DNA of 64,000 bases from Tritonibacter horizontis (GTDB taxonomy: Bacteria; Pseudomonadota; Alphaproteobacteria; Rhodobacterales; Rhodobacteraceae): contig NZ_LPUY01000100.1 of the NCBI RefSeq assembly GCF_001518015.1, positions 1-64,000 of the forward strand, in the 5' to 3' direction. A program made the translations under genes and the position numbers. This document shows positions 45,493 to 54,229 of this stretch, in pieces (position 1 is the first letter of the stretch; each line of letters starts with the position of its first letter). The notes beneath the pieces were generated by a model. It was not told the DNA's origin and ran no database searches. It was given only the letters and a program-made list of their open reading frames with translations.

Positions 45493-46070
45493 TCTGCTCC
45501 GGTCTCAACAGGGGCAGCGGGGTCGGCAGGGCGCCGGATGGCCGCGATCAGATGCAACAGCGTTTGCACAAACATGACAACCACGCAGATCAGAACCAGC
45601 AATTTCAGCAACGCCGGAGTGGGCGGATTCCAGGATGTGCCGGTGCCTTCGAGATGAAAGGCGCCTGTGGGGGTGAACCAGGATTTGCTGACCATGATCC
45701 AGCTGGCAAAGGCAAGGCCGCCAAAAAACACCAGCGCGATCAGGGAGTTGACGATATCCAGGACCCGCTTCCGCTTTGGTCCGACGGCATCATAGAACAT
45801 CCGCACGCGAATATGTTTGTCCCGCGCCAGCGCGACCGGTCCGCCGATCAGGAAAACCGCGGCGATCAGAAACGACGTGGTTTCATGCGCCCAGAAAGTC
45901 GGGCTGTTGAACACATATCGCGACACGACCTCGACCACTGAAATGAGAAAGGCGACGAAAATCGCCCAGGCAAAGAATTTTGCCGCCTGTGTCAACGCAT
46001 GGTCCAGCCCGGTGCGGACCTCTGCGTCATGGTCTTCGACCTGGTGAATGATCTCGGCTACTTTGGCCAT
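45489..46070 (-). CDS. TRAP transporter small permease (DctQ)
   Basis: A 193-residue four-helix DctQ protein; SVVEVVSRYVFNSPTFWAHE and AAVFLIGGPVALARDKHIRV are the conserved motifs. ATG 46070 has a GGGGGAGAG site; an upstream ATG at 46097 is weaker. It pairs with the large permease, overlapping its start. Confidence 0.92.
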   Translation of the reverse strand: MAKVAEIIHQVEDHDAEVRTGLDHALTQAAKFFAWAIFVAFLISVVEVVSRYVFNSPTFWAHETTSFLIAAVFLIGGPVALARDKHIRVRMFYDAVGPKRKRVLDIVNSLIALVFFGGLAFASWIMVSKSWFTPTGAFHLEGTGTSWNPPTPALLKLLVLICVVVMFVQTLLHLIAAIRRPADPAAPVETGAE

Positions 46071-46151
46071 TTGCGGCTCTCCCCCGTCCTGTCGCATTTG
46101 CGCCCGGCGGTTGGTGAGCCGGGCGCAGTTCTGTTTTGGTGGCCTGCTAGA

Positions 46152-47177
46152 TCAAAGCAGGTTGCGACCCTTGAGATAGGCGGTGACCGCATCGTAGTAG
46201 CGCTGCGTCATCGCGGTCTTGGGCGCCCAGTTCTGCCATTCCTGCTGGGCAATGCGGCGGAACTTGGCCCGCTCGTCACCCGACCAGTTGATGATCTCGA
46301 TCTCGGGGTTGGCTTTGGCCTGCTCGACGGCGCTGGCGTCCAGTTGGCGCACCGAATAGATGTGGTTGAAGCTGAATTGCTTGACCGAGGTGAGCAGGAT
46401 TTCCTGCAGATCCTCTGGCAGCCCGTCCCAGATCTGTTTGTTCATCGACACGTCGATCATCGGCAGCGAGTGAAAGCCGGGATAAAGCGGGAAATTGGCA
46501 ATGTCGTTCATGCCAAGCGCCTGGTTGGTGGCAAAGACGGTATTGTCAGCCGCGTCGACAACCCCCTTGTCCAGCGCCGAGAAGATCTCCGAACCGGGCA
46601 GCGACACCGGAGCCGCACCGGCCTTGGAGAAGATCTCGTAGACCATACCTTCAGGCGCGCGCAGTTTGACACCTTTCAGGTCCTCGACCGTGCGGATCGG
46701 CAGGCGGGAGACAAACGCCTCTGGCTCGGTCGCTGCTGCGCCGATGAACTTCACGCCGTAAGGCTCGACGAGTTCGGAATAAAGTTCGTTGCCGCCACCG
46801 CTCTGCATGAAGCCAAGCAGTTCAAACGGGTCGCTCCAGGCGCCAACCAGGTTGCCCATCATCGCAAAGGCCGGATCCTTGCCCGAGAAATAGCTCGGAT
46901 CGGTCAGATGCCCTTGCAGGATGCCGGCGCCAACCGCGTCAAGCGTATCGGTATGCGGGACAACCGATCCGATCGGCAGGATTTCGATAGCGATCCGCCC
47001 GCCCGACAGCGTGGCCACGTCGTCGGCCCATTTCTGCTTGTTCACGAACCCTGGTTCGCCGGCGGTTTCCGATGTCTGGAATGTCCATTCGTAGTCCGCG
47101 GCCAGCGCAGCTCCGCCCAGTCCCATTACCGAAACCGCCACAGCGGCCAGTCCGGCAAGCTTTTTCGTAAAGCGCAT
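46152..47177 (-). CDS. TRAP transporter substrate-binding protein (DctP)
   Basis: A 341-residue periplasmic protein with signal peptide (ending GGAALA before ADYEWTFQ). WADDVATLSGGRIAIEILP, GVKLRAPEGMVYEIFSKAGA (the Arg that binds carboxylate) and GVVDAADNTVFATNQALGM are DctP motifs. The ligand is likely a sugar acid, since the dehydratase and FAH-family enzyme follow in the operon. First gene of the unit; promoter upstream in 47178-47563. Confidence 0.94.
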   Translation of the reverse strand: MRFTKKLAGLAAVAVSVMGLGGAALAADYEWTFQTSETAGEPGFVNKQKWADDVATLSGGRIAIEILPIGSVVPHTDTLDAVGAGILQGHLTDPSYFSGKDPAFAMMGNLVGAWSDPFELLGFMQSGGGNELYSELVEPYGVKFIGAAATEPEAFVSRLPIRTVEDLKGVKLRAPEGMVYEIFSKAGAAPVSLPGSEIFSALDKGVVDAADNTVFATNQALGMNDIANFPLYPGFHSLPMIDVSMNKQIWDGLPEDLQEILLTSVKQFSFNHIYSVRQLDASAVEQAKANPEIEIINWSGDERAKFRRIAQQEWQNWAPKTAMTQRYYDAVTAYLKGRNLL

Positions 47178-47563
47178 GTCTCTCTCCCTTTGGTTGATGC
47201 CCAACTGATCTCCTCCAACGAACCGGGAGGGGCATCCTCTGACCCGGTGGTTGGACAAATTAGACATGGATCGTGATTCAGATCAACAACATGTCCCAGG
47301 ATTCTGCCCGATCTTGGCAATTTCATCTGACCAATAGGATATATTTCAGGTTCTGGCGTGAAATACTTGGTCCGCAGTGCAGATTTTCTGGACGGAAAAC
47401 TATCTTGGTCCTACAAAATGAGTCGAGAGAGCCTGACGTATTGCCGCTGCGTCATCTTGTATTATCACCCAATGGCGCGACGTTTGCGCCATCAGGATGG
47501 GCGATGCGCAAAGCGATCAGTGGCTTTTCGAAGAGGCGAAACAATCAGAGCGGGAGAGCACCC
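47178..47563. other. regulatory region between divergent TRAP operon and SDR gene
   Basis: 386 bases without a supported gene. Three TTGGTC elements occur at 47329-47334 (inverted), 47367-47372 and 47405-47410, exactly 38 bases apart. The last continues into a TGGTCCTACAA match to the FadR-family pattern. The lower-GC stretch 47270-47420 would be the promoter zone for both transcripts. Confidence 0.55.
47406..47416. promoter_or_regulatory. possible operator of the GntR/FCD regulator
   Basis: TGGTCCTACAA fits TNGT-N3-ACNA, the half-palindrome reported for FadR-subfamily regulators. It sits 148 bases before the SDR and 229 bases before dctP. Single short match; not proof. Confidence 0.35.
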
Positions 47564-48325
47564 ATGGGCGAGCTGACAGGCAAGGTGGCGATGGTGACCG
47601 GTGGCAACGGCGGTATTGGTCTGGCGATGGCAACCGCGCTTGCCGATGCGGGCGCAACACTTGCCCTGGTCGGGCGCGACGCGGCAAAAACCGCTGCCGC
47701 TCAGGGTGCGCTGGGGCGGGCGGGCGTGCCGGCGGCACTGGCGCTGACAGGCGATATGACGGACGAAGACAGCGTGGCCGAGGTCACGACCGAGATCGTG
47801 CGCCAGTTCGGCGGCCTTGATCTGCTGATCAACAACGCAGGCTCCAACGACCGCAAATTGCCGCAGGAATACCCGCTCGCGGAGTGGAATGCGCTGATCC
47901 AGAGCAACCTGACCTCTGCGTTCCTGGTATCGCAGGCGGCCTATCCGCTGATGGTCGCACGGGGCGGTGGCAAGATTGTCAATATCGGGTCGATGCTGTC
48001 CATTTTCGGCTCCGCCATGGCCGCACCCTATGCCGCTGCCAAGGGTGGGGTGGTGCAATTGACGAAATCGCTCGCTCAGGCCTGGGCAGGCGATAATATT
48101 CAGGTCAACGCCATCCTGCCCGGCTGGATCGAGACGGAGCTGACGGTGACGGCAAAGCAGCAGATCCCCGGCCTGCACGACCATGTGATGTCGCGGACGC
48201 CCGCTGGCCGCTGGGGACGACCGCAAGACGTCGGCGGCGCGGCACGGTTCCTCTGTTCGCCGGCCGCCGATTTCGTGACCGGCGTCAGCCTGCCGGTGGA
48301 CGGTGGGTTTTCCTCGGCGATCTAG
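47564..48325 (+). CDS. short-chain dehydrogenase/reductase
   Basis: A 253-residue classical SDR: TGGNGGIG cofactor motif, NNAG, catalytic Ser in NIGSMLS, YAAAK (Tyr-x-x-x-Lys) and the C-terminal PVDGGFSS. Related enzymes oxidise sugars or reduce keto-gluconates (glucose 1-dehydrogenase, KduD, gluconate 5-dehydrogenase). Divergent from the TRAP operon, it probably makes or interconverts the sugar acid consumed there. GGGAGA precedes ATG 47564; the long upstream frame is not coding. Confidence 0.92.
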   Translation: MGELTGKVAMVTGGNGGIGLAMATALADAGATLALVGRDAAKTAAAQGALGRAGVPAALALTGDMTDEDSVAEVTTEIVRQFGGLDLLINNAGSNDRKLPQEYPLAEWNALIQSNLTSAFLVSQAAYPLMVARGGGKIVNIGSMLSIFGSAMAAPYAAAKGGVVQLTKSLAQAWAGDNIQVNAILPGWIETELTVTAKQQIPGLHDHVMSRTPAGRWGRPQDVGGAARFLCSPAADFVTGVSLPVDGGFSSAI

Positions 48326-48445
48326 GTCTGCCGTTGCGCCTGCAAGGCGTTAATGGGGCGTGCGACCACCCAACTCAAAATCAAAAAAGCTTTGCAATCA
48401 TGCTCCGGCCTGACCCACGGACCGCCGCTTGCAAAGGATATTCAC

Positions 48446-48556
48446 ATGCGCCTGATCGACCCGTTTTCTGCCTGTGTCTGGGGCGCCGCCACCCGCGCCA
48501 TGGACATGGATGTGCCTGCCTGGCCAGAGCCTGCCCGGCCTGAGGTGGGTCAATGA
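48446..48556 (+). CDS. candidate 36-residue small protein, coupled to the beta-helix gene
   Basis: A 36-codon frame with AAAGGA at 48433-48438, seven bases ahead of ATG, and a TGA that overlaps the next ATG (ATGA). The product starts MRLIDPFSACVWGAA and has no membrane helix or known domain. The good ribosome site and exact overlap suggest either a real small protein or a leader that couples translation of the following gene. Too short for a family call. Confidence 0.5.
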   Translation: MRLIDPFSACVWGAATRAMDMDVPAWPEPARPEVGQ

Positions 48557-50937
48557 CCGGCCCGAGCGCAGCCGGGGCAGGCGCGCCGCTGCCGCAGGTC
48601 GCCTTTGATCCGGTGAACGGAGGGCTCACGATCCGACTGGTCAACACCGATGACGGGGATCGGGGCGCTGTTGCGCTGACCCGCGTGGCGGTTGATGGGG
48701 TTGATCGCACCGGCTCTGTCGTGGCTGCGGCGGCGACGGATCTTGTTACGGACGTGACCTTTCCGCGCGCGGCGGCGGGGGGCGGTGTGCTGGCCTTTGT
48801 CACGGCCGACAGCCTGTCGGGCGGGTCGTGGTATCACCTGCAGTATACCATCTCCGATCAGGCCGCCGGATCCTATCCGTTTTTCGCAATCGGGTCTCCC
48901 TGTTCGAACAGCGGCGAGCAATTGCCACAGGGCATCGGCACGCATTCGGTGCTGGTCGAGATCAAGAGCGGTTTTTCCGGCCAGGGGGCGGTGGAGCTGA
49001 TCCGGGCCAGTGGCGAGATCACCCTGTCCGAAGTCTCTTTCTACAAGGCAGAGTGGTGGCTCGATCTTGCCGGATCCAGAGAATGGGCCGCCGTCACCGA
49101 TCCTGGCAGGCTCTCGGGCAGCAACGCTGCGACAGTGTTGTCGCTGGCCCCCGGCGGCAGCATCACCCAGGGCGAGCGTTTCACGCTGGACTATGAAATC
49201 ATCGAGGCCGAGGAGGTCAGCCATTTCTTTGTTCCCGACGTCGGCAGCCCGTTCCATTTTACGTCCTTGCCCAGCACGCCGGGCGTGCACCGGGTGCCCC
49301 TGGTCGCGGATGGGGATATCAGCGACCGGGCGGTTTTGGCCAGGCTGACCGGGCGACTTTCGATGGGGTTCGTGTCGTTGCGCAAAGACGGGGAGGGGCG
49401 CGGCGTCGAGGTGGAGATCTCGGTCGGCCCCAAAAGCTATGGCGGGACAACTGTCGCGCCCTTGCCGCAGGTCTGGCATGTGGCGGGCTCTGGCGACGAC
49501 CTGCGCGGCACCGGATCGCCGGAAAAACCGTTTCGAACCCCAGCGCAGGCGATGACCGTTTGCAGCGGCGCCGATACGCTGTATCTGCGGGCCGGCGATT
49601 TCGCCGCCTTCGATGTCACCGTTTCAGGCCACTCCGCCGCCGAGCGGTTTCGCATCACCACGCTGCCGGGCGAGGAGAGATTGCCACAGGTCATCGGTCA
49701 CGATTTGCTCACGGCGGGACGTACCGGCAACTACAGCGCCATCCGGCTGCGGGAGGTGAACAATGTTGAAGTGTCCCATCTCAGCATCCTTGGCTCAATG
49801 AAAGAAGGCCTGCTCCTTCAGGGGCAGGAACCCGAAGATGATGTTGGCCCGCCCCCGGTCTATGGTGGGCATCTCATCCACGGCAACAAGGTGCGCCAGA
49901 CCGGGTCCTCGGGGATCATGGCCTGCGGGTTTTATCCCGGCAAGCGGATCGGGATCGGCAATGCGGCAACCGAGGTCTTTCGCCTGTCCGATGTGGTGAT
50001 TTCATACAATGACGTGGCCGAGACCAACGTCGCAAACGACTACAATAGCGCGTTTTCCAATGCCGACGGGCTGCCCGGTGGCAACAACGAGGCGATCACG
50101 ATTGCCGCCTCGGTGCAGGGCTATGTGGTGGAGCACAACCACGTTCATGACACCCTGCAATACGGGATTGATTCAAAGTCAGGCACCCGCGGCGGCACGA
50201 TCCGCTACAACCGGATCTGGAATTGCACCAATCATGGGCTCTATATCGACGCCTCGCGTCGTTTCGTGGACGATCTGGAAATTCATGACAATGTCATCTG
50301 GAGCTGCCGCAATGGTCTCGTCCTCGCCCGAGAGGCAGATTTCGACGCTGACGATCCGACGCTGGATCTGGCCGATTTCGACATGCGGCTTGAGGATATC
50401 CGGGTCTGGAACAACGTGATCTTCGACATGGAACGCGACGGGTTGGTGTGTTTTGCCCATCCCGGTGACCACCCGTCCGGTCGCATCGCCGGGATCGTCA
50501 TTCGGTTCAATACGGTGTTCAACTGTGGGCAGGAGCAGGCCTATCGCGATGAAATTCGCCTTGTCGACTGGGCCGACCCGGCGTGGCGGGCTGCGGGTGT
50601 CGTTCGTGATTTCGAGATGACCGGCAATCTTGTCTGGCGCGACGACGGCAACTTTGACGTGACCGATGACTTCAGTGGGCATGCGGCGTTTTCGATCAAC
50701 GAGAATTTCAATTTCGACGGCCCGCGTGACCCGCTGTTCGTCGCTCCGACGGCGGCAAAGATCGTGGGGCCGGGGGATTACCTGCCGGAGCTGTCCTTGC
50801 CGGACTTGCGCCTGCAACCCGGATCGGCTGCGGCCGAGACCGTCCGGCGCGGTGTCGCCGGGCGATATAATCTGGATGCGGGTGGGCTGGCGCGCGACGC
50901 CCCGACCGCTGCCGGGGCCTTTGCCGTGACCGTGTGA
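48553..50937 (+). CDS. large right-handed parallel beta-helix protein
   Basis: A 794-residue protein. Residues about 75-165 and 193-278 look like two related beta-sandwich modules (WYHLQYTISDQAAG... and FTLDYEIIEAEEVS..., each ending in a VELI/VLARL strand and an LS-V-S-F/L-K motif). From about residue 305 (WHVAGSGDDLRGTGSPEKPF) runs a parallel beta-helix with many Asn/His turns (HNHVHDTLQYGIDSKSGTRG; IHDNVIWSCRNG). The helix resembles pectate-lyase/DUF1565-type polysaccharide-active folds; no catalytic set is certain. No signal peptide and no RTX tail. Neighbouring sugar-acid genes suggest a carbohydrate substrate. Confidence 0.82.
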   Translation: MTGPSAAGAGAPLPQVAFDPVNGGLTIRLVNTDDGDRGAVALTRVAVDGVDRTGSVVAAAATDLVTDVTFPRAAAGGGVLAFVTADSLSGGSWYHLQYTISDQAAGSYPFFAIGSPCSNSGEQLPQGIGTHSVLVEIKSGFSGQGAVELIRASGEITLSEVSFYKAEWWLDLAGSREWAAVTDPGRLSGSNAATVLSLAPGGSITQGERFTLDYEIIEAEEVSHFFVPDVGSPFHFTSLPSTPGVHRVPLVADGDISDRAVLARLTGRLSMGFVSLRKDGEGRGVEVEISVGPKSYGGTTVAPLPQVWHVAGSGDDLRGTGSPEKPFRTPAQAMTVCSGADTLYLRAGDFAAFDVTVSGHSAAERFRITTLPGEERLPQVIGHDLLTAGRTGNYSAIRLREVNNVEVSHLSILGSMKEGLLLQGQEPEDDVGPPPVYGGHLIHGNKVRQTGSSGIMACGFYPGKRIGIGNAATEVFRLSDVVISYNDVAETNVANDYNSAFSNADGLPGGNNEAITIAASVQGYVVEHNHVHDTLQYGIDSKSGTRGGTIRYNRIWNCTNHGLYIDASRRFVDDLEIHDNVIWSCRNGLVLAREADFDADDPTLDLADFDMRLEDIRVWNNVIFDMERDGLVCFAHPGDHPSGRIAGIVIRFNTVFNCGQEQAYRDEIRLVDWADPAWRAAGVVRDFEMTGNLVWRDDGNFDVTDDFSGHAAFSINENFNFDGPRDPLFVAPTAAKIVGPGDYLPELSLPDLRLQPGSAAAETVRRGVAGRYNLDAGGLARDAPTAAGAFAVTV

Positions 50938-51050
50938 TCGACAGCCAGCAAGCGCCGGACAGGGCTGATGGTGGGGGCAAACGGTCCGCGGGCGGCGACG
51001 TCACTGCGTCGCAATGGCCGACGGGATCAACCGCCAGAGGTTTCCGGCCC

Positions 51051-51776
51051 CTATTCGTAGAGCGCCCGAAGATCCGAAATCGCGATCTCCCTGCGGCTGA
51101 CTTCGAGGATGCCCTCGGCCTGCATCCGGTCCAGAGACTGGGTGACCCATTGCCGGGTTGCGCCGACAATGGTGGCGATCTGGTCGTAGGTGATCGTGCG
51201 ATCAATGACGATGCGGCTGCCCTCGTGGCGGCCATAGGTCTCTGCCAGGATTACCAGCAATTGCCGCAGCCGTTCGGCCACCGTGCGGGTGCCCAGCATC
51301 TGGATCAGGGCCGAATAGCATTTCCCCTTGTTGACCAGACCGTTGATGATCGCGATTGCCACATCGGGGATGTCCCGCACCAGACGTTGCAAACTGACCC
51401 CGGACAAAAACAGCAATTCGCAGTCTTCCAGCGCATCTGCCGACCAGACATGCCGCCCGCCGCCAAAGACCTCGGGCCCGCCGATGAAATGGCCGATGCT
51501 CCAGTAAGCGAGGGTGATTTCACGGCCCGATGGCCCGGCATAAAAGGTCCGCACGCGCCCTTTTTCGACGACCCAGACGCCAGTGTGCGGATCGCCCTGA
51601 AAGAAGATGCCTTCGCCCTTGGTCACCGTGCATCGGGTGCCAAGCTGGCGGGTGGTGCGTTGATCTTCATCCGTCAGCGAGGACAGAAAGCCGGCGCCCT
51701 TGTTGATGTCCAACAGGTACTCCGACAGGAAGATGGCGCTTGGGCCATCGTTGGGCTCGTCAATATTCTCGGTCAC
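51051..51776 (-). CDS. Crp/Fnr-family transcriptional regulator
   Basis: A 241-residue regulator: cyclic-nucleotide-like beta-roll (EGIFFQGDPHTGVWVVEKGR; IGHFIGGPEVFGGG) at residues about 50-125 and an HTH_Crp helix pair (TITYDQIATIVGATRQWVTQ; SLDRMQAEGIL) near the C-terminus. FNR's N-terminal Cys cluster is absent. It begins with GTG overlapping the cytochrome stop (GTGA) and is the last gene of the copper/ABC operon, so it may sense the operon's substrate or redox state. I found no FNR-like box in the nearby promoters. Confidence 0.88.
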   Translation of the reverse strand: MTENIDEPNDGPSAIFLSEYLLDINKGAGFLSSLTDEDQRTTRQLGTRCTVTKGEGIFFQGDPHTGVWVVEKGRVRTFYAGPSGREITLAYWSIGHFIGGPEVFGGGRHVWSADALEDCELLFLSGVSLQRLVRDIPDVAIAIINGLVNKGKCYSALIQMLGTRTVAERLRQLLVILAETYGRHEGSRIVIDRTITYDQIATIVGATRQWVTQSLDRMQAEGILEVSRREIAISDLRALYE

Positions 51777-52369
51777 TCCGGTCTTTCCAGTGAAGCAAGA
51801 TAGGCGGCGATCTCGTCGATGCCTGTGTCCATCCCGCTGAAGATCTCCTGGTGCATCTCTGCGAACGCACCGTGGTCACGCCGACCGTCGCGAAAATCGC
51901 GCATCTGCTTTGACAGATAGCCCGCATGCTGGGCCGAAAGATACGGCACCGCGCCATCGCTGTCCACCTCGTGACAGCCAAGGCAGCCCGCCGCCGCGGT
52001 CAGGGTCTGGCCCAGATCGCTATCCGGCGGATCGCTGGCCGGGGGCGGATCCTGCTGTGCGAACCACTCGATCACGACCGGCAGGTCTTCGGGTGCCAGC
52101 TCTGTCACGATGCTCGACATCTGGCCGCCGTCGTTGCGCCGGATCCCGGAGAGGAAGGCCGCCAGCTGAGCCTGGATATAGGCCGGGTTTTGCCCGGCAA
52201 GATGGGGAAACCGGTCCAGACGGGACTGGCCAGACAGCCCGTGGCAGAGCGCGCAGGTTTCATAGGCGGGATAGCTGTCGGCATCAAAATCCGCATGAAG
52301 CGGCGCGGCCACAGCGGTTGTCAGACCGATGGCCAGACAGAAGGCTGCGCCCATAGGATGGCGGGTCAT
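51773..52369 (-). CDS. diheme c-type cytochrome
   Basis: A 198-residue periplasmic cytochrome with signal peptide (MTRHPMGAAFCLAIGLTTAV, cut near APLHA). Two CxxCH haem sites, CALCH (residues 39-43) and CLGCH (129-133), each followed by a Met-containing segment (GGQMSSIV; SKQMRDF), make two cytochrome c domains of the c4/c553 type. Overlaps its neighbours by four bases on both sides. It would carry electrons from the pathway to the respiratory chain. Confidence 0.92.
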   Translation of the reverse strand: MTRHPMGAAFCLAIGLTTAVAAPLHADFDADSYPAYETCALCHGLSGQSRLDRFPHLAGQNPAYIQAQLAAFLSGIRRNDGGQMSSIVTELAPEDLPVVIEWFAQQDPPPASDPPDSDLGQTLTAAAGCLGCHEVDSDGAVPYLSAQHAGYLSKQMRDFRDGRRDHGAFAEMHQEIFSGMDTGIDEIAAYLASLERPE

Positions 52370-52797
52370 GATCCGGCGCCAGCGGCCCCTACGGTGGCGG
52401 TAACGGATTGGCTCGTGCCATCTGCGAAGCTCAGGACCAGTTCGACCGTATCTCCCGCCTGCAGCGTCCGGTCCGGGTGCATCAGCATGATGTGCAACCC
52501 ACCCGGCGCCAGCGCAATGGTTTGCCCCGGTGCGATCTCCAGCTGGTGCAGCATCGCCATGGTGGCGACGCCGTCCTGTTCGGCGCTGGCATGCAGATGG
52601 GCCATGGCGTAGCCTGCCGCCGTCACCCCGACGAGCCGAAGCGGGGCGGTGCCGGCGTTTGCCAGAGTCATATAGGCCGCATGGGTCATGACGCCCGGCG
52701 GGGCAAGCGGGACATAGGCCGCCTCAACCCGGAGTTGCTGTGCAAAGGCCGAGGTGGCCCAAAGCAGCGCCAGGACCGGCGTGACAGAGCGCATCAT
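52366..52797 (-). CDS. periplasmic copper chaperone PCu(A)C
   Basis: A 143-residue periplasmic protein with signal peptide (ending AFAQ before QLRVEA). The copper site matches H-x10-M-x21-H-x-M exactly: His69, Met80, His102, Met104. PCu(A)C hands Cu(I) to oxidases together with SCO, whose gene comes immediately upstream. Overlaps both neighbours by four bases. Confidence 0.94.
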   Translation of the reverse strand: MMRSVTPVLALLWATSAFAQQLRVEAAYVPLAPPGVMTHAAYMTLANAGTAPLRLVGVTAAGYAMAHLHASAEQDGVATMAMLHQLEIAPGQTIALAPGGLHIMLMHPDRTLQAGDTVELVLSFADGTSQSVTATVGAAGAGS

Positions 52798-53390
52798 TGT
52801 GTTTTCTCCTTGCGATAGCTGAGTTGCAAACGGGCGAGGAATTCTGCCGTCAGCCCCGGATCAAATGGGGGCTGCAGCTTGGCCCGCAGGGTTCCATCGG
52901 GCGCGATGACGGACACGGCCGAGCTGTGCTGGACCTCGTAGTAGCCGTCCTTGTCGGCGGGCAGCAGGCGGTAGAAACCGTCGGTCGCGTCGATAAAGCG
53001 GTCGATCTGGGCGCGGGTGCCGGTCATGCTGCGAAAATCGGGGTGAAAGAAGGGCGCATATTCACTGACAAAAGCGCCGTCCCGGTCCGGGTCGACGGAC
53101 AGGAACCAGACCTTTGGCAGATTGTCCGGTCGCACCCGCATCCCGGTCTCGGCCACGGCCGCCTCAAGATTGCCGAGGGTGAAGGGGCAGACATCGGGGC
53201 AGGACATGAACCCGATCATCACAAGGGTCCACTGACCCTTCAAGTCGGCGCTTGTAAAGGTCGCGCCCGTTTCGTCGTGAAAGGCAAGGTCGGGCAGGGC
53301 GACCGGAGCGTCGAGCATGACGCCCTGCACCTGGGCCTGTGCCAGCGCGGGCCAGCACAGCAGGGCGAGGAGATGCAGCAGGCGTCTCAT
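52794..53390 (-). CDS. SCO family copper protein
   Basis: A 198-residue thioredoxin-fold copper protein with an N-terminal export signal (LLHLLALLCWPALAQA). CPDVCP supplies Cys64 and Cys68 and EVQHSS the partner His (about 155), the classical copper-binding set. SCO proteins load the CuA site of oxidases or act as thiol-disulfide reductants. Here it is cotranscribed with an ABC importer, not with cytochrome oxidase genes, which is unusual. Confidence 0.94.
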   Translation of the reverse strand: MRRLLHLLALLCWPALAQAQVQGVMLDAPVALPDLAFHDETGATFTSADLKGQWTLVMIGFMSCPDVCPFTLGNLEAAVAETGMRVRPDNLPKVWFLSVDPDRDGAFVSEYAPFFHPDFRSMTGTRAQIDRFIDATDGFYRLLPADKDGYYEVQHSSAVSVIAPDGTLRAKLQPPFDPGLTAEFLARLQLSYRKEKTQ

Positions 53391-54229
53391 GCGTTTTGCG
53401 CCGCAAAGGCCTTGCGACTTTCGGCGCGGATGGTGTCGAGGCAGAATTGCCGGGCCTCCAGGTATTTCGGCGTGCTGGCCATTTCGGGCGAGCGGGGGCG
53501 CGGCAACTCCACCCTGACGTCCTCGATGATGCGGCCGGGGGCGGCGCTCATGATCAGGACGCGATCCGCGAGAAACACCGCCTCGTCCACGTCATGGGTG
53601 ATGAAAACCACCGTGGTGCCGAACTTGCGCCAGATGTCCAGCAGGCTTTCCTGCATCATCAGCCGGGTCTGGGCGTCGAGCGCGCCAAAGGGTTCATCCA
53701 TCAGCAGGACGCTGGGGTAATTGGCCAGCGCCCGTGCGATGCCGACCCGCTGCTGCATCCCGCCCGACAGTTCCGCCGGGTAGCGGTTGCCGAATTTCTT
53801 CAGCCCGACCAGACCGAGGAACGTATTGGCGACGGAACCGGCACTGGTGCGCGAGGCGCCAGCCATTTTGGGGCCGAAGGCGACGTTTTCATAGACGGTT
53901 TTCCACGGCAGAAGGGAATACTGCTGAAACACCATGCCGCGATCCGGGCCGGGGCCGGTGACCTTGACGTCATCCACGGTCACCTGTCCGGTGGTCGGCT
54001 TTGTATAGCCGGCAATGGCGTTAAGCAGCGTCGATTTTCCGCAACCAGAGGGGCCGAGGATACAGACAAATTCGCCTGCCTCGATATCAATAGAGGTGCT
54101 TTCAACGGCCTGATGCGCGCTGGCACCCTGACCGAATCTGATCGACACATCGCTGATCCGGATCCGTCCTTTGTCGGCGTCATTGGCAAGGGCGGTGTCG
54201 GGTTTTTTGAATTTCAATACGTCAAGCAT
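53387..54229 (-). CDS. ABC transporter ATP-binding protein (TauB/SsuB/NrtD type)
   Basis: A 280-residue ABC ATPase: Walker A GPSGCGKST, Q-loop FQQYSLLPW, signature LSGGMQQR, Walker B VLLMDEPFGALD, switch His THDVDEA. The PWKTVYENVAFG stretch is typical of taurine/sulfonate/nitrate importers. Its start overlaps the end of the membrane-protein gene by eight bases and its stop overlaps the SCO start. It energises the permease at 54887. Confidence 0.95.
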   Translation of the reverse strand: MLDVLKFKKPDTALANDADKGRIRISDVSIRFGQGASAHQAVESTSIDIEAGEFVCILGPSGCGKSTLLNAIAGYTKPTTGQVTVDDVKVTGPGPDRGMVFQQYSLLPWKTVYENVAFGPKMAGASRTSAGSVANTFLGLVGLKKFGNRYPAELSGGMQQRVGIARALANYPSVLLMDEPFGALDAQTRLMMQESLLDIWRKFGTTVVFITHDVDEAVFLADRVLIMSAAPGRIIEDVRVELPRPRSPEMASTPKYLEARQFCLDTIRAESRKAFAAQNA

